Assembly (NCBI RefSeq): GCF_030403745.1
Contig: NZ_JAQMWP010000040.1
Span: forward strand, 1-42,676
Direction: 5' to 3'
Length of the DNA: 42,676 nt
Source of the DNA: Streptomyces sp. S.PB5
GTDB lineage: Bacteria; Actinomycetota; Actinomycetes; Streptomycetales; Streptomycetaceae
Numbering within the stretch: position 1 is the first letter of the stretch; every line of letters begins with the position of its first letter. This document shows, piece by piece, positions 14,399-23,706 of this stretch. The notes beneath the pieces are model-generated. The model had not been told where the DNA came from and made no database searches. It saw nothing but the letters and a program-made list of their open reading frames with translations. The position numbers were made by a program, and so were the translations under genes.

Positions 14399-17300
14399 TC
14401 ACTTGCCGTAGTACGCGTTGTAGATCGAGACCGTCGACTTGTTGCCCTTCTTGTCGGTGATCTTCGCGTGGAAGGAGATGGCCTTCCCCTTCTCCGGGTT
14501 CTTGACCGTGATCTTGCCGCCGGAGACCGTGACCTTCTTCCAGGTCTTGCCGTAGTCGTAGGACACGTACACCGACAGCGACTTCAGGTTGGAGCCCTTG
14601 GCCGCACCCTCGACGGTGACCGGGATCTTCACCGTCTCGCCCGCCTTGACGCGGCTGTCGAGGCCCGTCTTGGCGTTGAAGCGGACCGTGGAGGCCGGCA
14701 GCGTGACCGCGTCCTCGGTGGAGCCCTTCTTCGAGCGGAACGTGAAGCTCACATCGATCCGCGTCGAGGCCGCCGCCAGCTTGACGCTCCGCTTCACGGA
14801 GGACGTCAGCTTGTACTGGGCGTCACCGGCCGGAACCGTGAACGCCTCGCCGAAGAGCGGGTCCTGGTTGGAGCCGATCTTCGTGCCGTTGCGGTACAGC
14901 TCGGTCTTCACCGAGCTGAAGTCCGACGAGCCCGAGTGCTGCGCCCCGTCGGCGAACAGCGGCAGCGCCCCGTAGAGGTAGTTGCCCTCGCGGAAGAGGC
15001 CGTAGTTCTTGTTGATGTGCGGGCCGAAGACCGCGGTGTTGAAGGTCTTCTTGTACGTGGTGCCCGCCTTGAAGGCCTGCGGGTTACCCAGCGTGTAGCC
15101 GGCCTCCGGGATCGAGTTGCCCTGCTCGTCCTTGGCTCCCCCGTACTGCAGGAAGTCCACGCCCCACTTGACCTGGTCGCCCGTCGACAGATGCATGGTG
15201 CGGGTACCGGGCAGCTTCTGCTCGACGGGCATACCGAAGACACCGTCCTCGGGCAGCTCGCCCCACGGGCTGATCGCACCGGTCTTGTCGCTCGCCGGGG
15301 CCCCCATGTTGGCCTTGACCGTGGCGAACTCGCTCGCCTTGTAGTGCCGGACCTTGTCACCCACCAGGTGCTTGACCTTGGCCTGGGTCGCCACGTCGTA
15401 CTCGGCGTTCGCGCCCTTGGCCCACTGCCCGTACCAGGTCTGGGTCAGGCCGCTGGAGACATCGGAACCGAGCGCCGCGATGCGGATGTTCTCGAAGGAG
15501 TCCAGGCCGACCGCGATGGGCAGCAGCGCGGGCTCATAGAAGTAGCTGATCATCGCGGACAGCGGCTTGGCCGAAGCGTCCGGCACCGTGATGTCGGCCG
15601 CCTTGGTCTTGCGGGCGTCGATCGTCACCGAGCGGTTCTTGGTCATGCTCAGCTTCGGCTGCATCACCCAGTCGAGGCCACCCTCGAAGGTGACCCAGTC
15701 CTTGGCGATCCAGGCGTCCAGGACGTAGGTGCCCTTGGGCAGCCGCATCTTGGTGGTGCCGGACTCGTCGATCGTCACCTGGTAGCCGCGGTCCTTGGCC
15801 AGGCCCGTGTAACCGAACGCCACGGTGTTGTAGTCGGCGGTCGGCTTGCCGTCCTTGTCGATGTGCTTGACGGTGAGGTCGTACGACTCGACCTCACGCT
15901 GCACCGCCGCGGCCGTACGCACCGTCTGGCCGCCGCCCGTCGCCGTCACGTACGCGGAGTACGCGCCGTCGACCGTGCCGCCCAGCTTGGTGTTGACGGT
16001 GAAGTCCACGGAGGCCGTGCCGCCCGCCGGGACCTTCACGGAGCCGGCGCCGAGCTTGAAGAAGCCCGCCGGAGCCGCCGCGCCCTTGGGGTTGGTGGCC
16101 GTCGAGGACAGCTTCAGCGTGACGTCCGCCGTACCGAGGTTGCGGTACGTCAGCTTCTTGGTGACCGGCTTGTCGTCGGTGTGCGGCCACTGCTGCGTGC
16201 CGAAGCTCACCGACACCGGGTCGGCGATCACGGTCTGCTTGATGGCCTTGTCGACCTGGATCCGGCCCGAACCCTGCTGGAACGGCGTGTACTTGCCGCC
16301 CTTGGTGGAACCGGTCAGGGCACCCTTGAGCTCGGTGTACGTCCACTCCGGGTGCTGCTGCTTCAGGATCGCCGCGGCGCCCGCGACATGCGGGGTCGCC
16401 ATCGACGTACCGGAGATCGTCAGATAGCCGGCCGGCTTCTCACCGACCTCCTGCTCGATGATGCTGCCCTTGGCCGAGGCGGCCGTGATGTCCACGCCCG
16501 GCGCGGTCACGTCCGGCTTGATGGCACCGTCACCGGTGCGCGGACCGGTGGATGAGAAGAAGGCCAGCTCGTCCTTGTCGTCGACGGCGCCGACGGTGAG
16601 CGCGGCGTCCGCGCTGCCCGGCGAACCGACCGACTCCGGACCGGAGTTGCCCGCCGCGATCGCGAAGAGCGTGCCCTTCTCGGCGGAGAGCTTGTTGACC
16701 GCCGCTTCCAGCGGGTCGACCTCCGGGGTGTCCATGCCGCCGAGGCTGAGGTTGACGACGTCGGCGCCCTGCGCGACCGCCCACTCCATGCCGGCGAGGA
16801 TGCCGGAGTCGTCACCGGAGCCGTTGTCGTCGAGGACCTTGCCGTTGAGGATCTTGGCGCCGGGCGCCACACCCTTGTACTTGCCGCCCGCCTTGGCGCC
16901 GGTGCCCGCCGCGATGGACGCGACGTGCGTGCCGTGGCCGAAGTGGTCGGTGGCGTCGGCGGCCGGGGTGAAGTTCTTGGCGTCGATCACCTGGTCCTTG
17001 AGGTCCGGGTGAGTGGCGTCGACACCGGTGTCCAGGACGGCGATCTTGACACCCTTGCCGTCGTAACCCGCGGCCCACGCCTTCGGAGCACCGATCTGCG
17101 GCACGGACTTGTCGAGGCTGGCCTTGCGGACACCGTCGAGCCAGACATGCGCGATGCCGGCGGCCGTCTTGTCACCGTTGGTCACCGCGTCCCACAACTC
17201 GGGAGCCTCCGCCGTCGGCGTCTGCACCGCGTCCGCGTTCAGCGTCTTCAGGCTCTGCCGCAGGGTGCCCGCGTCCCGGACGTCGTCCTTCGCCGCGCTC

Positions 17301-17716
17301 GCCGCGCCCCTGTAACCGACGATCACCTTCAGGCCCTTGGCCTGCGACCTGCGGGTCTCCGACTTGTTGAGCTCGGTGACGTCGAAGAGCCGCTGGTCCA
17401 CCTTGCCGGAGGCGATCAGCCGGGCCGCGTCACCGGGTATGACGAGCGTGTGCCCGTCGACCTTGCGGACCTGGAAGGGTATGCGCTCGCGCCCCTCCGC
17501 CCGCTCGATACCGACGACGTTGCCCTTGCTGTCGACGGCGACCCGGTCACCCGTGATCAGGGTGATGCGGTGATGTGCCTTGAGCGAGGAGGCCGAAGAC
17601 TTGGCCGCCTGCTGCTCCGGCTTCGCCGCCGCCGGGCTGGTCATGCCCGCCGCGAGGGCGACTGCTGCTCCCGTGGCCACGGTGGCAGCACAAACTCTTT
17701 TCACTTGTCTGCGCAA
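14399..17716 (-). CDS. Secreted S8 family serine peptidase (subtilase 1)
   Basis: 1105 residues from a TTG start at 17716, chosen because AAGGGGG lies 4 bases upstream and the protein then opens with an ideal signal peptide (RRQVKR, hydrophobic core, SPAAA-K). A GTG at 17758 gives a longer form that runs through a hairpin. A propeptide-like region (about 45-200, HRITLITGDRV) precedes the subtilisin domain with Asp229 (VLDTGVD), His261 (GHGTHV), oxyanion Asn357 (AAGNSGP) and Ser438 (GTSMATPHVAG). The C-terminal 600 residues are beta-rich and probably bind substrate or the cell wall. It is paralogous to the gene at 20354 with blocks of near-identity. It follows the ABC ATPase gene on the same strand but has its own promoter-like region. 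Confidence 0.95.
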   Translation of the reverse strand: MRRQVKRVCAATVATGAAVALAAGMTSPAAAKPEQQAAKSSASSLKAHHRITLITGDRVAVDSKGNVVGIERAEGRERIPFQVRKVDGHTLVIPGDAARLIASGKVDQRLFDVTELNKSETRRSQAKGLKVIVGYRGAASAAKDDVRDAGTLRQSLKTLNADAVQTPTAEAPELWDAVTNGDKTAAGIAHVWLDGVRKASLDKSVPQIGAPKAWAAGYDGKGVKIAVLDTGVDATHPDLKDQVIDAKNFTPAADATDHFGHGTHVASIAAGTGAKAGGKYKGVAPGAKILNGKVLDDNGSGDDSGILAGMEWAVAQGADVVNLSLGGMDTPEVDPLEAAVNKLSAEKGTLFAIAAGNSGPESVGSPGSADAALTVGAVDDKDELAFFSSTGPRTGDGAIKPDVTAPGVDITAASAKGSIIEQEVGEKPAGYLTISGTSMATPHVAGAAAILKQQHPEWTYTELKGALTGSTKGGKYTPFQQGSGRIQVDKAIKQTVIADPVSVSFGTQQWPHTDDKPVTKKLTYRNLGTADVTLKLSSTATNPKGAAAPAGFFKLGAGSVKVPAGGTASVDFTVNTKLGGTVDGAYSAYVTATGGGQTVRTAAAVQREVESYDLTVKHIDKDGKPTADYNTVAFGYTGLAKDRGYQVTIDESGTTKMRLPKGTYVLDAWIAKDWVTFEGGLDWVMQPKLSMTKNRSVTIDARKTKAADITVPDASAKPLSAMISYFYEPALLPIAVGLDSFENIRIAALGSDVSSGLTQTWYGQWAKGANAEYDVATQAKVKHLVGDKVRHYKASEFATVKANMGAPASDKTGAISPWGELPEDGVFGMPVEQKLPGTRTMHLSTGDQVKWGVDFLQYGGAKDEQGNSIPEAGYTLGNPQAFKAGTTYKKTFNTAVFGPHINKNYGLFREGNYLYGALPLFADGAQHSGSSDFSSVKTELYRNGTKIGSNQDPLFGEAFTVPAGDAQYKLTSSVKRSVKLAAASTRIDVSFTFRSKKGSTEDAVTLPASTVRFNAKTGLDSRVKAGETVKIPVTVEGAAKGSNLKSLSVYVSYDYGKTWKKVTVSGGKITVKNPEKGKAISFHAKITDKKGNKSTVSIYNAYYGK

Positions 17717-17736
17717 GTTTCCCCCTTGCTGAAGAT

Positions 17737-17823
17737 CCGGGTGAATTTCCCCGTTCACCCGGCCGGGGGCGGTCCTGACGCCTACGCGTTCACCCCCCGG
17801 AATACGCAGTATGCCGGGGGGTG
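17737..17823 (-). promoter_or_regulatory. Leader hairpins upstream of subtilase gene 1
   Basis: CCGGGTGAA (17737-17745) pairs with TTCACCCGG (17754-17762) to form a 9-bp stem just ahead of the ribosome site, where it could mask translation. Further upstream, CACCCCCCGG (17791-17800) pairs with CCGGGGGGTG (17814-17823) around the conserved block CGCAGTATGCCG. The first stem recurs exactly at the same place before subtilase gene 2. Confidence 0.65.
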
Positions 17824-17882
17824 ATCAGGCACCTCAATAGACAGGTGGCGCACAGGAAGGGACTGTTACGAGCTGGTCATAT

Positions 17883-18566
17883 CTAGGAGGCCGCATTCTC
17901 CTTGACCGTGATCTTCCCCTTGCGGATGGTCGCGAGCCGTGGGGCCTTCTTCGCGATCGCCGAGTCGTGCGTGACCATGATGAAGGTGAGCCCGAGCTCC
18001 TTCCACATGCGTTCGAGTACGTCCATGATCTCGTCGCGCATCGACTCGTCGAGGTTGCCGGTGGGTTCGTCGGCGAGCAGCACCTTGGGGTTCTTGACGA
18101 GGGCACGGGCGATCGCGACGCGCTGCTGCTGTCCTCCGGACATCTCGGAGGGCAGGTGCCCGAGGCGCTCGCCGAGACCGACGGACCTCAGTGCCTCGGC
18201 CGCCCGTTCGCGGCGCTCCTTCACCTTGACGCCGAGGGGGACGAGGGCGGTCTCGACGTTCTCCTGTGCGGTGAGCGTCGGGATGAGGTTGAAGGACTGG
18301 AAGACGAAGCCGATGTTCTCGCTGCGGACCTTGGTGAGCTTGGCCTCGGACAGCTTCGCCAAGTCGGTCCCGTCCAGGACGACTTCGCCCGCCGTGGGCC
18401 GGTCCAGACCGCCGAGCATCTGAAGGAGGGTCGACTTGCCGCCGCCGGTGGGGCCCTGGATGACCAGACGGTCCCCGTCGGCGATGGTGAGGTCGACACC
18501 GGCGAGGGCGTCCACGGCTTCCTTGCCTCGGGTGTAGCGCTTGGTGACGCTTTTGAGTTCGTACAT
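17883..18566 (-). CDS. MacB/LolD-type ABC transporter ATP-binding protein
   Basis: 227 residues from ATG 18566 with AGGAG about 10 bases upstream. All ABC motifs are intact: Walker A GPTGGGKST, Q-loop FVFQSFNLIPTLTAQENV, signature SGGQQQRVAIARAL, Walker B VLLADEPTGNLD and H-loop MVTHD. The sequence is typical of ATPases that drive FtsX-like (type VII mechanotransmission) permeases rather than solute channels. Its partner is the permease encoded directly upstream (18741-20210). The stop lies only about 60 bases before the conserved promoter region of subtilase gene 1. Confidence 0.95.
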   Translation of the reverse strand: MYELKSVTKRYTRGKEAVDALAGVDLTIADGDRLVIQGPTGGGKSTLLQMLGGLDRPTAGEVVLDGTDLAKLSEAKLTKVRSENIGFVFQSFNLIPTLTAQENVETALVPLGVKVKERRERAAEALRSVGLGERLGHLPSEMSGGQQQRVAIARALVKNPKVLLADEPTGNLDESMRDEIMDVLERMWKELGLTFIMVTHDSAIAKKAPRLATIRKGKITVKENAAS

Positions 18567-18633
18567 GAGGGTGACAACTCCTGGGAGAGGTAAGGGGGTT
18601 GGCGGAACCGATCGGCACAGCCTGCGGGCAGTC

Positions 18634-18682
18634 GTGCCGCTGGGGCGGCACGGGTGGGCGCTGGGGGTCCCCCTCTGGGGGA
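18634..18682. repeat. GC-rich inverted repeats between permease and ATPase genes
   Basis: GTGCCG (18634-18639) and CGGCAC (18646-18651) form one small stem. A second, TCCCCC-TCT-GGGGGA, lies around 18668-18682 within a longer run rich in GGGGG/CCCCC. The block occupies most of the 174-base gap inside the ABC operon and may stabilise or attenuate the transcript. Confidence 0.45.
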
Positions 18683-18740
18683 GGCACCCCGCTAGCGCGG
18701 CGAGCGAGACCCACCCCCGCCCGGCCCCGGCCGACGTCAG

Positions 18741-20210
18741 CTACTCGACGCGCCTCAGCGCATCCGCCGGACGCAGCCGCGACGCCCGCCAGCCTCCGAA
18801 CGCCCCCGCGATCAGACCGCCGGCCACCGCCAGCGCCACCGCGATCGCCACCGTCGTCACGCTCACCGGGGCCGTCAGGGCGACGTCCAGCGTCCTGGCC
18901 GCCGTCTGCCGGCCGGAACCGCCGAAGGCGCCGCCACCGCCCGTACCACCGGCGCCCCCACCCGTACCGCCGCCCAACTGGGCTTCCAGCGTGGGGCTGA
19001 TGGCCGTCACGACATACGCGCCCGCCAGACCCAGCGCGATCCCCAGCGCACCCCCGAGCAGCCCGTTGACCATCGCCTCGCCGACGACCTGCCGGGTCAC
19101 CCGGCCCGACCGCCAGCCGAGCGCCTTCAGCGTGCCGAACTCCCGTACCCGGCGCGACACCGCCGAGGAGGTCAGCAGACCGGCGACGAGGAACGCGGCG
19201 ACGAGCACCGCGATCGACAGCCACTTGCCGACATTGGCGGCGAGGGAGGAGGCGGTGGAGAGGGAACCGGAGACCGTGTCCGCGAGATCGGCGGAGGTCG
19301 TCACCGTCGTACCGGAGATGTTCTTCTGGATGGCCGACTTGACGGAGTCGATCTTCTGGGAGTCGGTCGCCTGGACGTAGATCGTGGTGACCTTGTTCTT
19401 CTGGTCGCTGATCGTCTGCGCCTGCTTGAGCGGGATGTACAGGTTGGCGGCCGCGTCACCGCTGTCCGCGGTCGCGATGCCGATCACCTTGAACTTGACC
19501 TTCTTGACGGTGACCGTGGAGCCGACCTTGAGCTCCTTCTCCTTGGCATACGCCGAGTCGACGACGACGACCTTGGCGTCGGTCTCCGTCGACTTGAACG
19601 TACGGCCGCTGGTGATCTTGGAGGAGGTCAGCGGACCGGCGGTCAACCGGGTGACATCGGTGCCGTAGACGGAGTAGTTGTTGACGTCGAAGTTCGCGCC
19701 ACCACCTTGTACTTCACCCTGCGGCTGGCCGGTACCGCCCCCGCCGGGACCGCCCTGCCCGCCGCCCCCGTCGCCGTTCTGCTGGAACTGGCCGCGGGTG
19801 AACTGGCCGTTGACCTTGATGACCTGGAGGCTCAGACCTCCGACGGCGTCCGAGACCCCGTTCTGCTCGCCGACCTCGGTGACGGTGGAGGCGGCCAGCG
19901 TCTGGAAGCCCTGCGGCATCACGATGTCGCTGCTCTGTTCCGCGTCGGAGTCGCTGTCCTGCGCGTCGAAGTTGAAGCGCGGGCGCTGCTGCGCGTTGTC
20001 GCCCGACTGTGCGGGGGCGGCCTTGGTGACCGTCATGTCCGTGCCGAGACCGTAGAGGGACTCCAGAACCTTGTCCTGGGCCTTGCCCATACCGGACGAC
20101 ACGGAACTGACCACGATGACCAGCGCGATACCGAGCGCGAGCCCGGAGGCGACGACGAGGGCCGCCTTTCTGCGGCGGCGCAGTTCGCGCCTCAGGTAGG
20201 TGAAGAACAT
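18741..20210 (-). CDS. FtsX/MacB-like ABC transporter permease
   Basis: 489 residues from ATG 20210. One N-terminal membrane helix (about 17-37, LVVASGLALGIALVIVV) is followed by a large extracytoplasmic MacB-type periplasmic-core region (about 40-330). A stretch that is Gly/Gln-rich (GGGGQGGPGGGGTGQPQG, about 148-168) falls inside it. Three C-terminal helices (about 335-480) carry VSRRVREFGTLKALGWRSG and end with GGWRASRLRPADALRRVE, the FtsX signature. A second Gly-rich loop (GGGTGGGAGGTGGGG) lies between the last helices. Such systems transmit force across the membrane to export peptides, lipoproteins or antibiotics or to activate cell-wall hydrolases. It is cotranscribed with the ATPase and bracketed by two subtilase genes. 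Confidence 0.93.
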   Translation of the reverse strand: MFFTYLRRELRRRRKAALVVASGLALGIALVIVVSSVSSGMGKAQDKVLESLYGLGTDMTVTKAAPAQSGDNAQQRPRFNFDAQDSDSDAEQSSDIVMPQGFQTLAASTVTEVGEQNGVSDAVGGLSLQVIKVNGQFTRGQFQQNGDGGGGQGGPGGGGTGQPQGEVQGGGANFDVNNYSVYGTDVTRLTAGPLTSSKITSGRTFKSTETDAKVVVVDSAYAKEKELKVGSTVTVKKVKFKVIGIATADSGDAAANLYIPLKQAQTISDQKNKVTTIYVQATDSQKIDSVKSAIQKNISGTTVTTSADLADTVSGSLSTASSLAANVGKWLSIAVLVAAFLVAGLLTSSAVSRRVREFGTLKALGWRSGRVTRQVVGEAMVNGLLGGALGIALGLAGAYVVTAISPTLEAQLGGGTGGGAGGTGGGGAFGGSGRQTAARTLDVALTAPVSVTTVAIAVALAVAGGLIAGAFGGWRASRLRPADALRRVE

Positions 20211-20297
20211 GGCGGCAAGCTAGGCAGGCCGGGTGATGACTCCATAAGCCCCCTATAAGAGCTGCATGAGAAGCCTCCGCGGGCCTGGGACGAGACA

Positions 20298-20330
20298 GGC
20301 CCGCCGGAAGCGGTGTGCTTCCGGCGGGCC
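20298..20330 (-). terminator. Terminator of subtilase gene 2
   Basis: The same 13-bp arms GGCCCGCCGGAAG and CTTCCGGCGGGCC as at 14323-14353, here with a 7-base loop, 24 bases beyond the stop of the second subtilase gene. Its sharing shows that the duplication included the terminator. Confidence 0.85.
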
Positions 20331-20353
20331 CTGCGACTACCGCTGCCTACAGG

Positions 20354-23300
20354 TCACTTCCCGTAGTACGCGTTGTAGATCGAGATCGTCGACTTGTTGC
20401 CCTTCTTGTCGGTGATCTTCGCGTGGAAGGAGATGGCCTTCCCCTTCTCCGGGTTCTTGACCGTGATCTTGCCGCCGGAGACCGTGACCTTCTTCCAGGT
20501 CTTGCCGTAGTCGTAGGACACGTACACCGACAGCGACTTCAGGTTGGAGCCCTTGGCCGCACCCTCGACGGTGACCGGGATCTTCACCGTCTCGCCCGCC
20601 TTGACCCGGCTGTCCAGACCCGTCTTCGCGTTGAAGCGGACCGTGGAGGCCGGCAGCTTGGTGAGGTCGGCCGTCTTCTTGGACGCGAACGTCCAGCTGG
20701 CGTCGATCCGGGTGGAGGCCGCGGCGACCTTGACACTGCGCTTGACCGAGGTCGTCAGCTTGTAGTTGGCCTGGCCGGCCGGGACCTTGAAGGTCTTCTC
20801 ACCGAACAGCGGGTCGTCGTTCGAGCCGACCTTGACGCCGTTCTTGTACAGCGTGGTGTTGACCGAGGTGAACACCGAGGAGCCGGCGTGGCCCTGGCCG
20901 TCCGCGAACAGCGGGAGGGAGCCGAAGATCTCGTTGCCGTCGCGGTACAGACCGAAGTCGGCGTTGAGACGCGGACCGAAGACCGCGGTGTTGAAGGTCT
21001 TCGCGTACGACTTGCCGCCCTGGAAGGACTGCGCGGCACCGAGCGTGTAGAACGCCTCGGAGAGCGGGAAGCCGTCCGGGTCGACTCCGCCGGCCTGCTG
21101 GAACTCCACATCCCACTTCACCCCGCTGAGGGTGGACAGGTGCAGGGTGCGGGTACCGGGCAGGGTCTGCTGCACGCCGATCGCGGAGCCGACGAAGGAG
21201 CCGGGGAGCCAGCCGGTGGCACTGACCGACCCCTTCTTGCCGCTCGCCGCCGCGCCCAGGCCGACCTTCACCTTGGCCAGCTCGCTCGCCTTGTAGTGCT
21301 TGGTGTAACCGGTGGGGAACTGCTTGACCTTGCCGCCGGCCACGGTGTCGTACTGCTCGGTGGTGCCCTTGGACCAGTGGCCGTCGAACTGCTGACTGAG
21401 CGAACCGTCGGTCACCTGCGGGCCGAGGTGCGCCGTACGGAAGCCCGCGTACGAGTCCAGGAACCAGCCGTAGAAGTAACCGCCGTCGGCCGTGTCGATC
21501 TGGAAGCCGGGCGAGGCGAACTGGGACTTGGCGGCCGGGTCAGGCACGGTGATGTCGACCGGCTTGGCCTTGCGGGCGTCCAGCGTGATCGTCGTGTTCC
21601 CGGTGACGTTCAGCTTCGGCTGGACCAGCCAGTCGGCACCCTTGGCGAAGTCCTCCGGGTCCACGTAGTACGCGGAGTTGAGGATGTAACCGCCCTTGGG
21701 CACCCGGACGGTGACCGAGCCGTCCTCCTCGTACGGGCTGTACCGTTCGCCGTTCGCGAGGCCGGAGATGCCGGTCAGGTCGGCGCTGTAGTTCTTGGTC
21801 GGCTTGCCGTCACGGTCGAGGACGTTCAGCGTGACGTCGTACGACTCGACCTCGCGCTGCACCGCTGCGGCCGTGCGCACCGTCTGGCCGCCGCCCGTCG
21901 CCGTCACGTACGCGGAGTACGCGCCGTCGACCGTGCCGCCCAGCTTGGTGTTGACGGTGAAGCCGACCGAGGCCTTGCCACCCGCCGGGACCGTCACCGA
22001 GGTGGCCGCCAGCTTGAAGAAGCCCGCCGGAGCCGCCGCGCCCTTGGGGTTGGTGGCCGTCGAGGACAGCTTCAGCGTGACGTCCGCCGTACCGAGGTTG
22101 CGGTACGTCAGCTCCTTGGTGACCGGCTTGTCATCGGTGTGCGGCCACTGCTGCACACCGAAACTCACCGACACCGGGTCCGCGATCACGGTCTGCTTGA
22201 TGGCCTTGTCGACCTGGATCCGGCCCGAACCCTGCTGGAACGGCGTGTACTTGCCGCCCTTGGTGGAACCCGTCAGGGCACCCTTGAGCTCGGTGTACGT
22301 CCACTCCGGGTGCTGCTGCTTCAGGATCGCCGCGGCGCCCGCGACATGCGGAGTCGCCATCGACGTACCGGAGATCGTCAGATAGCCGGCCGGCTTCTCA
22401 CCGACCTCCTGCTCGATGATGCTGCCCTTGGCCGAGGCGGCCGTGATGTCCACACCCGGCGCGGTCACATCCGGCTTGATCTGCCCGTCGAGGCCAGGGC
22501 CGGTGCTGGAGAAGGACGCCAGCTCGTCCTTGTCGTCGACCGCGCCGACGGTCAGGGCCGAAGCCGCGCTGCCCGGGGAGCCGATGGTCTGGTCGCCGAA
22601 GTCGCCCTCGTTGCCGGCGGCGATGGCGAACAGGATGCCCTTGGTCTCCGAGAGCTTGTTGACCTCGGCTTCCAGCGGGTCGATCTCCGGGGTGTCGCTG
22701 CCGCCCAGGCTGAGGTTGACGACGTCGGCACCCTGCTCGGCCGCCCACTCCATGCCCGCGAGGATCTGCGAGTCCTCGCCGTAGCCGTCGTCGCTGAGCA
22801 CCTTGCCGTTGAGGAGCTTCGCGCCCGGCGCCGCACCCTTGTACTTGCCGCCCGACTTGGCGCCGGTGCCCGCCGCGATGGACGCGACGTGCGTGCCGTG
22901 GCCGTACTTGTCGGTGGCGTCGGGGGAGGTCGAGAAGTTCTTCGAGGCGATCACCTGGTCCTTGAGGTCCGGGTGAGTGGCGTCGACACCGGTGTCCAGG
23001 ACGGCGATCTTGACGCCCTTGCCGTCGTAACCCGCGGCCCACGCCTTCGGAGCACCGATCTGCGGCACGGACTTGTCGAGGCTGGCCTTGCGGACACCGT
23101 CGAGCCAGACGTGCGCGATGCCGGCGGCCGTCTTGTCACCGTTGGTGACCGCGTCCCACAACTCGGGAGCCTCCGCCGTCGGCGTCTGCACCGCGTCCGC
23201 GTTCAGCGTCTTCAGGCTCTGCCGCAGGGTGCCCGCGTCCCGGACGTCGTCCTTCGCCGCGCTCGCCGCGCCCTTGTAACCGACGATCACCTTCAGTCCC

Positions 23301-23686
23301 TTGCTCTGGGACTTGCGGGTGGCGGACTTGTTGAGCTCGGTGATGTCGAACAGCCGCTCGTCGAGCTTGCCGCTCGACACCAGGCGAACGACGTCGGACG
23401 GCAGCACATAGGTGTGGCCGTCGGCCTTGCGGAGCTGCACCGGTATGTGCGCCCGGCCCTTCGCGGGCTCCAGGCCGACGACCCGGCCCTTGGCGTCCAC
23501 GACGACGCGGTCACCGGTGATCAGGGTGATGCGGTGCTTGGGCGTGAGCTGCGCCTTGTTCGACTGCGAGACACTCGCGGTCTGCTGCGCGTCCGCCGAC
23601 GCCGGGCTGGTCATGCCCGCCGCGAGCGCTACGGCCGCCGCTGTGGCGATCGTGGCCGCGCATGCCTTTTTCACTTGTCTGCGCAA
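20354..23686 (-). CDS. Secreted S8 family serine peptidase (subtilase 2)
   Basis: 1110 residues from the TTG at 23686, in the same context as its paralog (AAGGGGG ribosome site, then RRQVKKACAATIAT and a signal peptide ending SPASA). The triad motifs VLDTGVD, GHGTHV and GTSMATPHVAG are present, as is AAGNEGD in place of the AAGNSGP of the paralog. The propeptide and the region from about residue 630 to 990 differ strongly from subtilase 1. The segment around the first catalytic Asp, the segment around the catalytic Ser, and the last 100 residues are almost identical in DNA. It is expected to be exported and self-processed; substrates are unknown. It lies upstream of the ABC permease gene on the same strand, separated by its own terminator. 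Confidence 0.95.
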   Translation of the reverse strand: MRRQVKKACAATIATAAAVALAAGMTSPASADAQQTASVSQSNKAQLTPKHRITLITGDRVVVDAKGRVVGLEPAKGRAHIPVQLRKADGHTYVLPSDVVRLVSSGKLDERLFDITELNKSATRKSQSKGLKVIVGYKGAASAAKDDVRDAGTLRQSLKTLNADAVQTPTAEAPELWDAVTNGDKTAAGIAHVWLDGVRKASLDKSVPQIGAPKAWAAGYDGKGVKIAVLDTGVDATHPDLKDQVIASKNFSTSPDATDKYGHGTHVASIAAGTGAKSGGKYKGAAPGAKLLNGKVLSDDGYGEDSQILAGMEWAAEQGADVVNLSLGGSDTPEIDPLEAEVNKLSETKGILFAIAAGNEGDFGDQTIGSPGSAASALTVGAVDDKDELASFSSTGPGLDGQIKPDVTAPGVDITAASAKGSIIEQEVGEKPAGYLTISGTSMATPHVAGAAAILKQQHPEWTYTELKGALTGSTKGGKYTPFQQGSGRIQVDKAIKQTVIADPVSVSFGVQQWPHTDDKPVTKELTYRNLGTADVTLKLSSTATNPKGAAAPAGFFKLAATSVTVPAGGKASVGFTVNTKLGGTVDGAYSAYVTATGGGQTVRTAAAVQREVESYDVTLNVLDRDGKPTKNYSADLTGISGLANGERYSPYEEDGSVTVRVPKGGYILNSAYYVDPEDFAKGADWLVQPKLNVTGNTTITLDARKAKPVDITVPDPAAKSQFASPGFQIDTADGGYFYGWFLDSYAGFRTAHLGPQVTDGSLSQQFDGHWSKGTTEQYDTVAGGKVKQFPTGYTKHYKASELAKVKVGLGAAASGKKGSVSATGWLPGSFVGSAIGVQQTLPGTRTLHLSTLSGVKWDVEFQQAGGVDPDGFPLSEAFYTLGAAQSFQGGKSYAKTFNTAVFGPRLNADFGLYRDGNEIFGSLPLFADGQGHAGSSVFTSVNTTLYKNGVKVGSNDDPLFGEKTFKVPAGQANYKLTTSVKRSVKVAAASTRIDASWTFASKKTADLTKLPASTVRFNAKTGLDSRVKAGETVKIPVTVEGAAKGSNLKSLSVYVSYDYGKTWKKVTVSGGKITVKNPEKGKAISFHAKITDKKGNKSTISIYNAYYGK

Positions 23687-23706
23687 GATTCCCCCTTGCA
23701 GAAGGA

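Noticed and set aside
14468..16555. A 695-residue plus-strand frame over subtilase gene 1
   Set aside because: Antisense shadow of the same kind; it even resembles the shadow over the paralog because the genes are duplicated.
17738..23700. Insertion sequence or composite transposon carrying the ABC genes
   Set aside because: The flanking direct repeats are the subtilase genes themselves. There is no transposase, terminal inverted repeat or target duplication.
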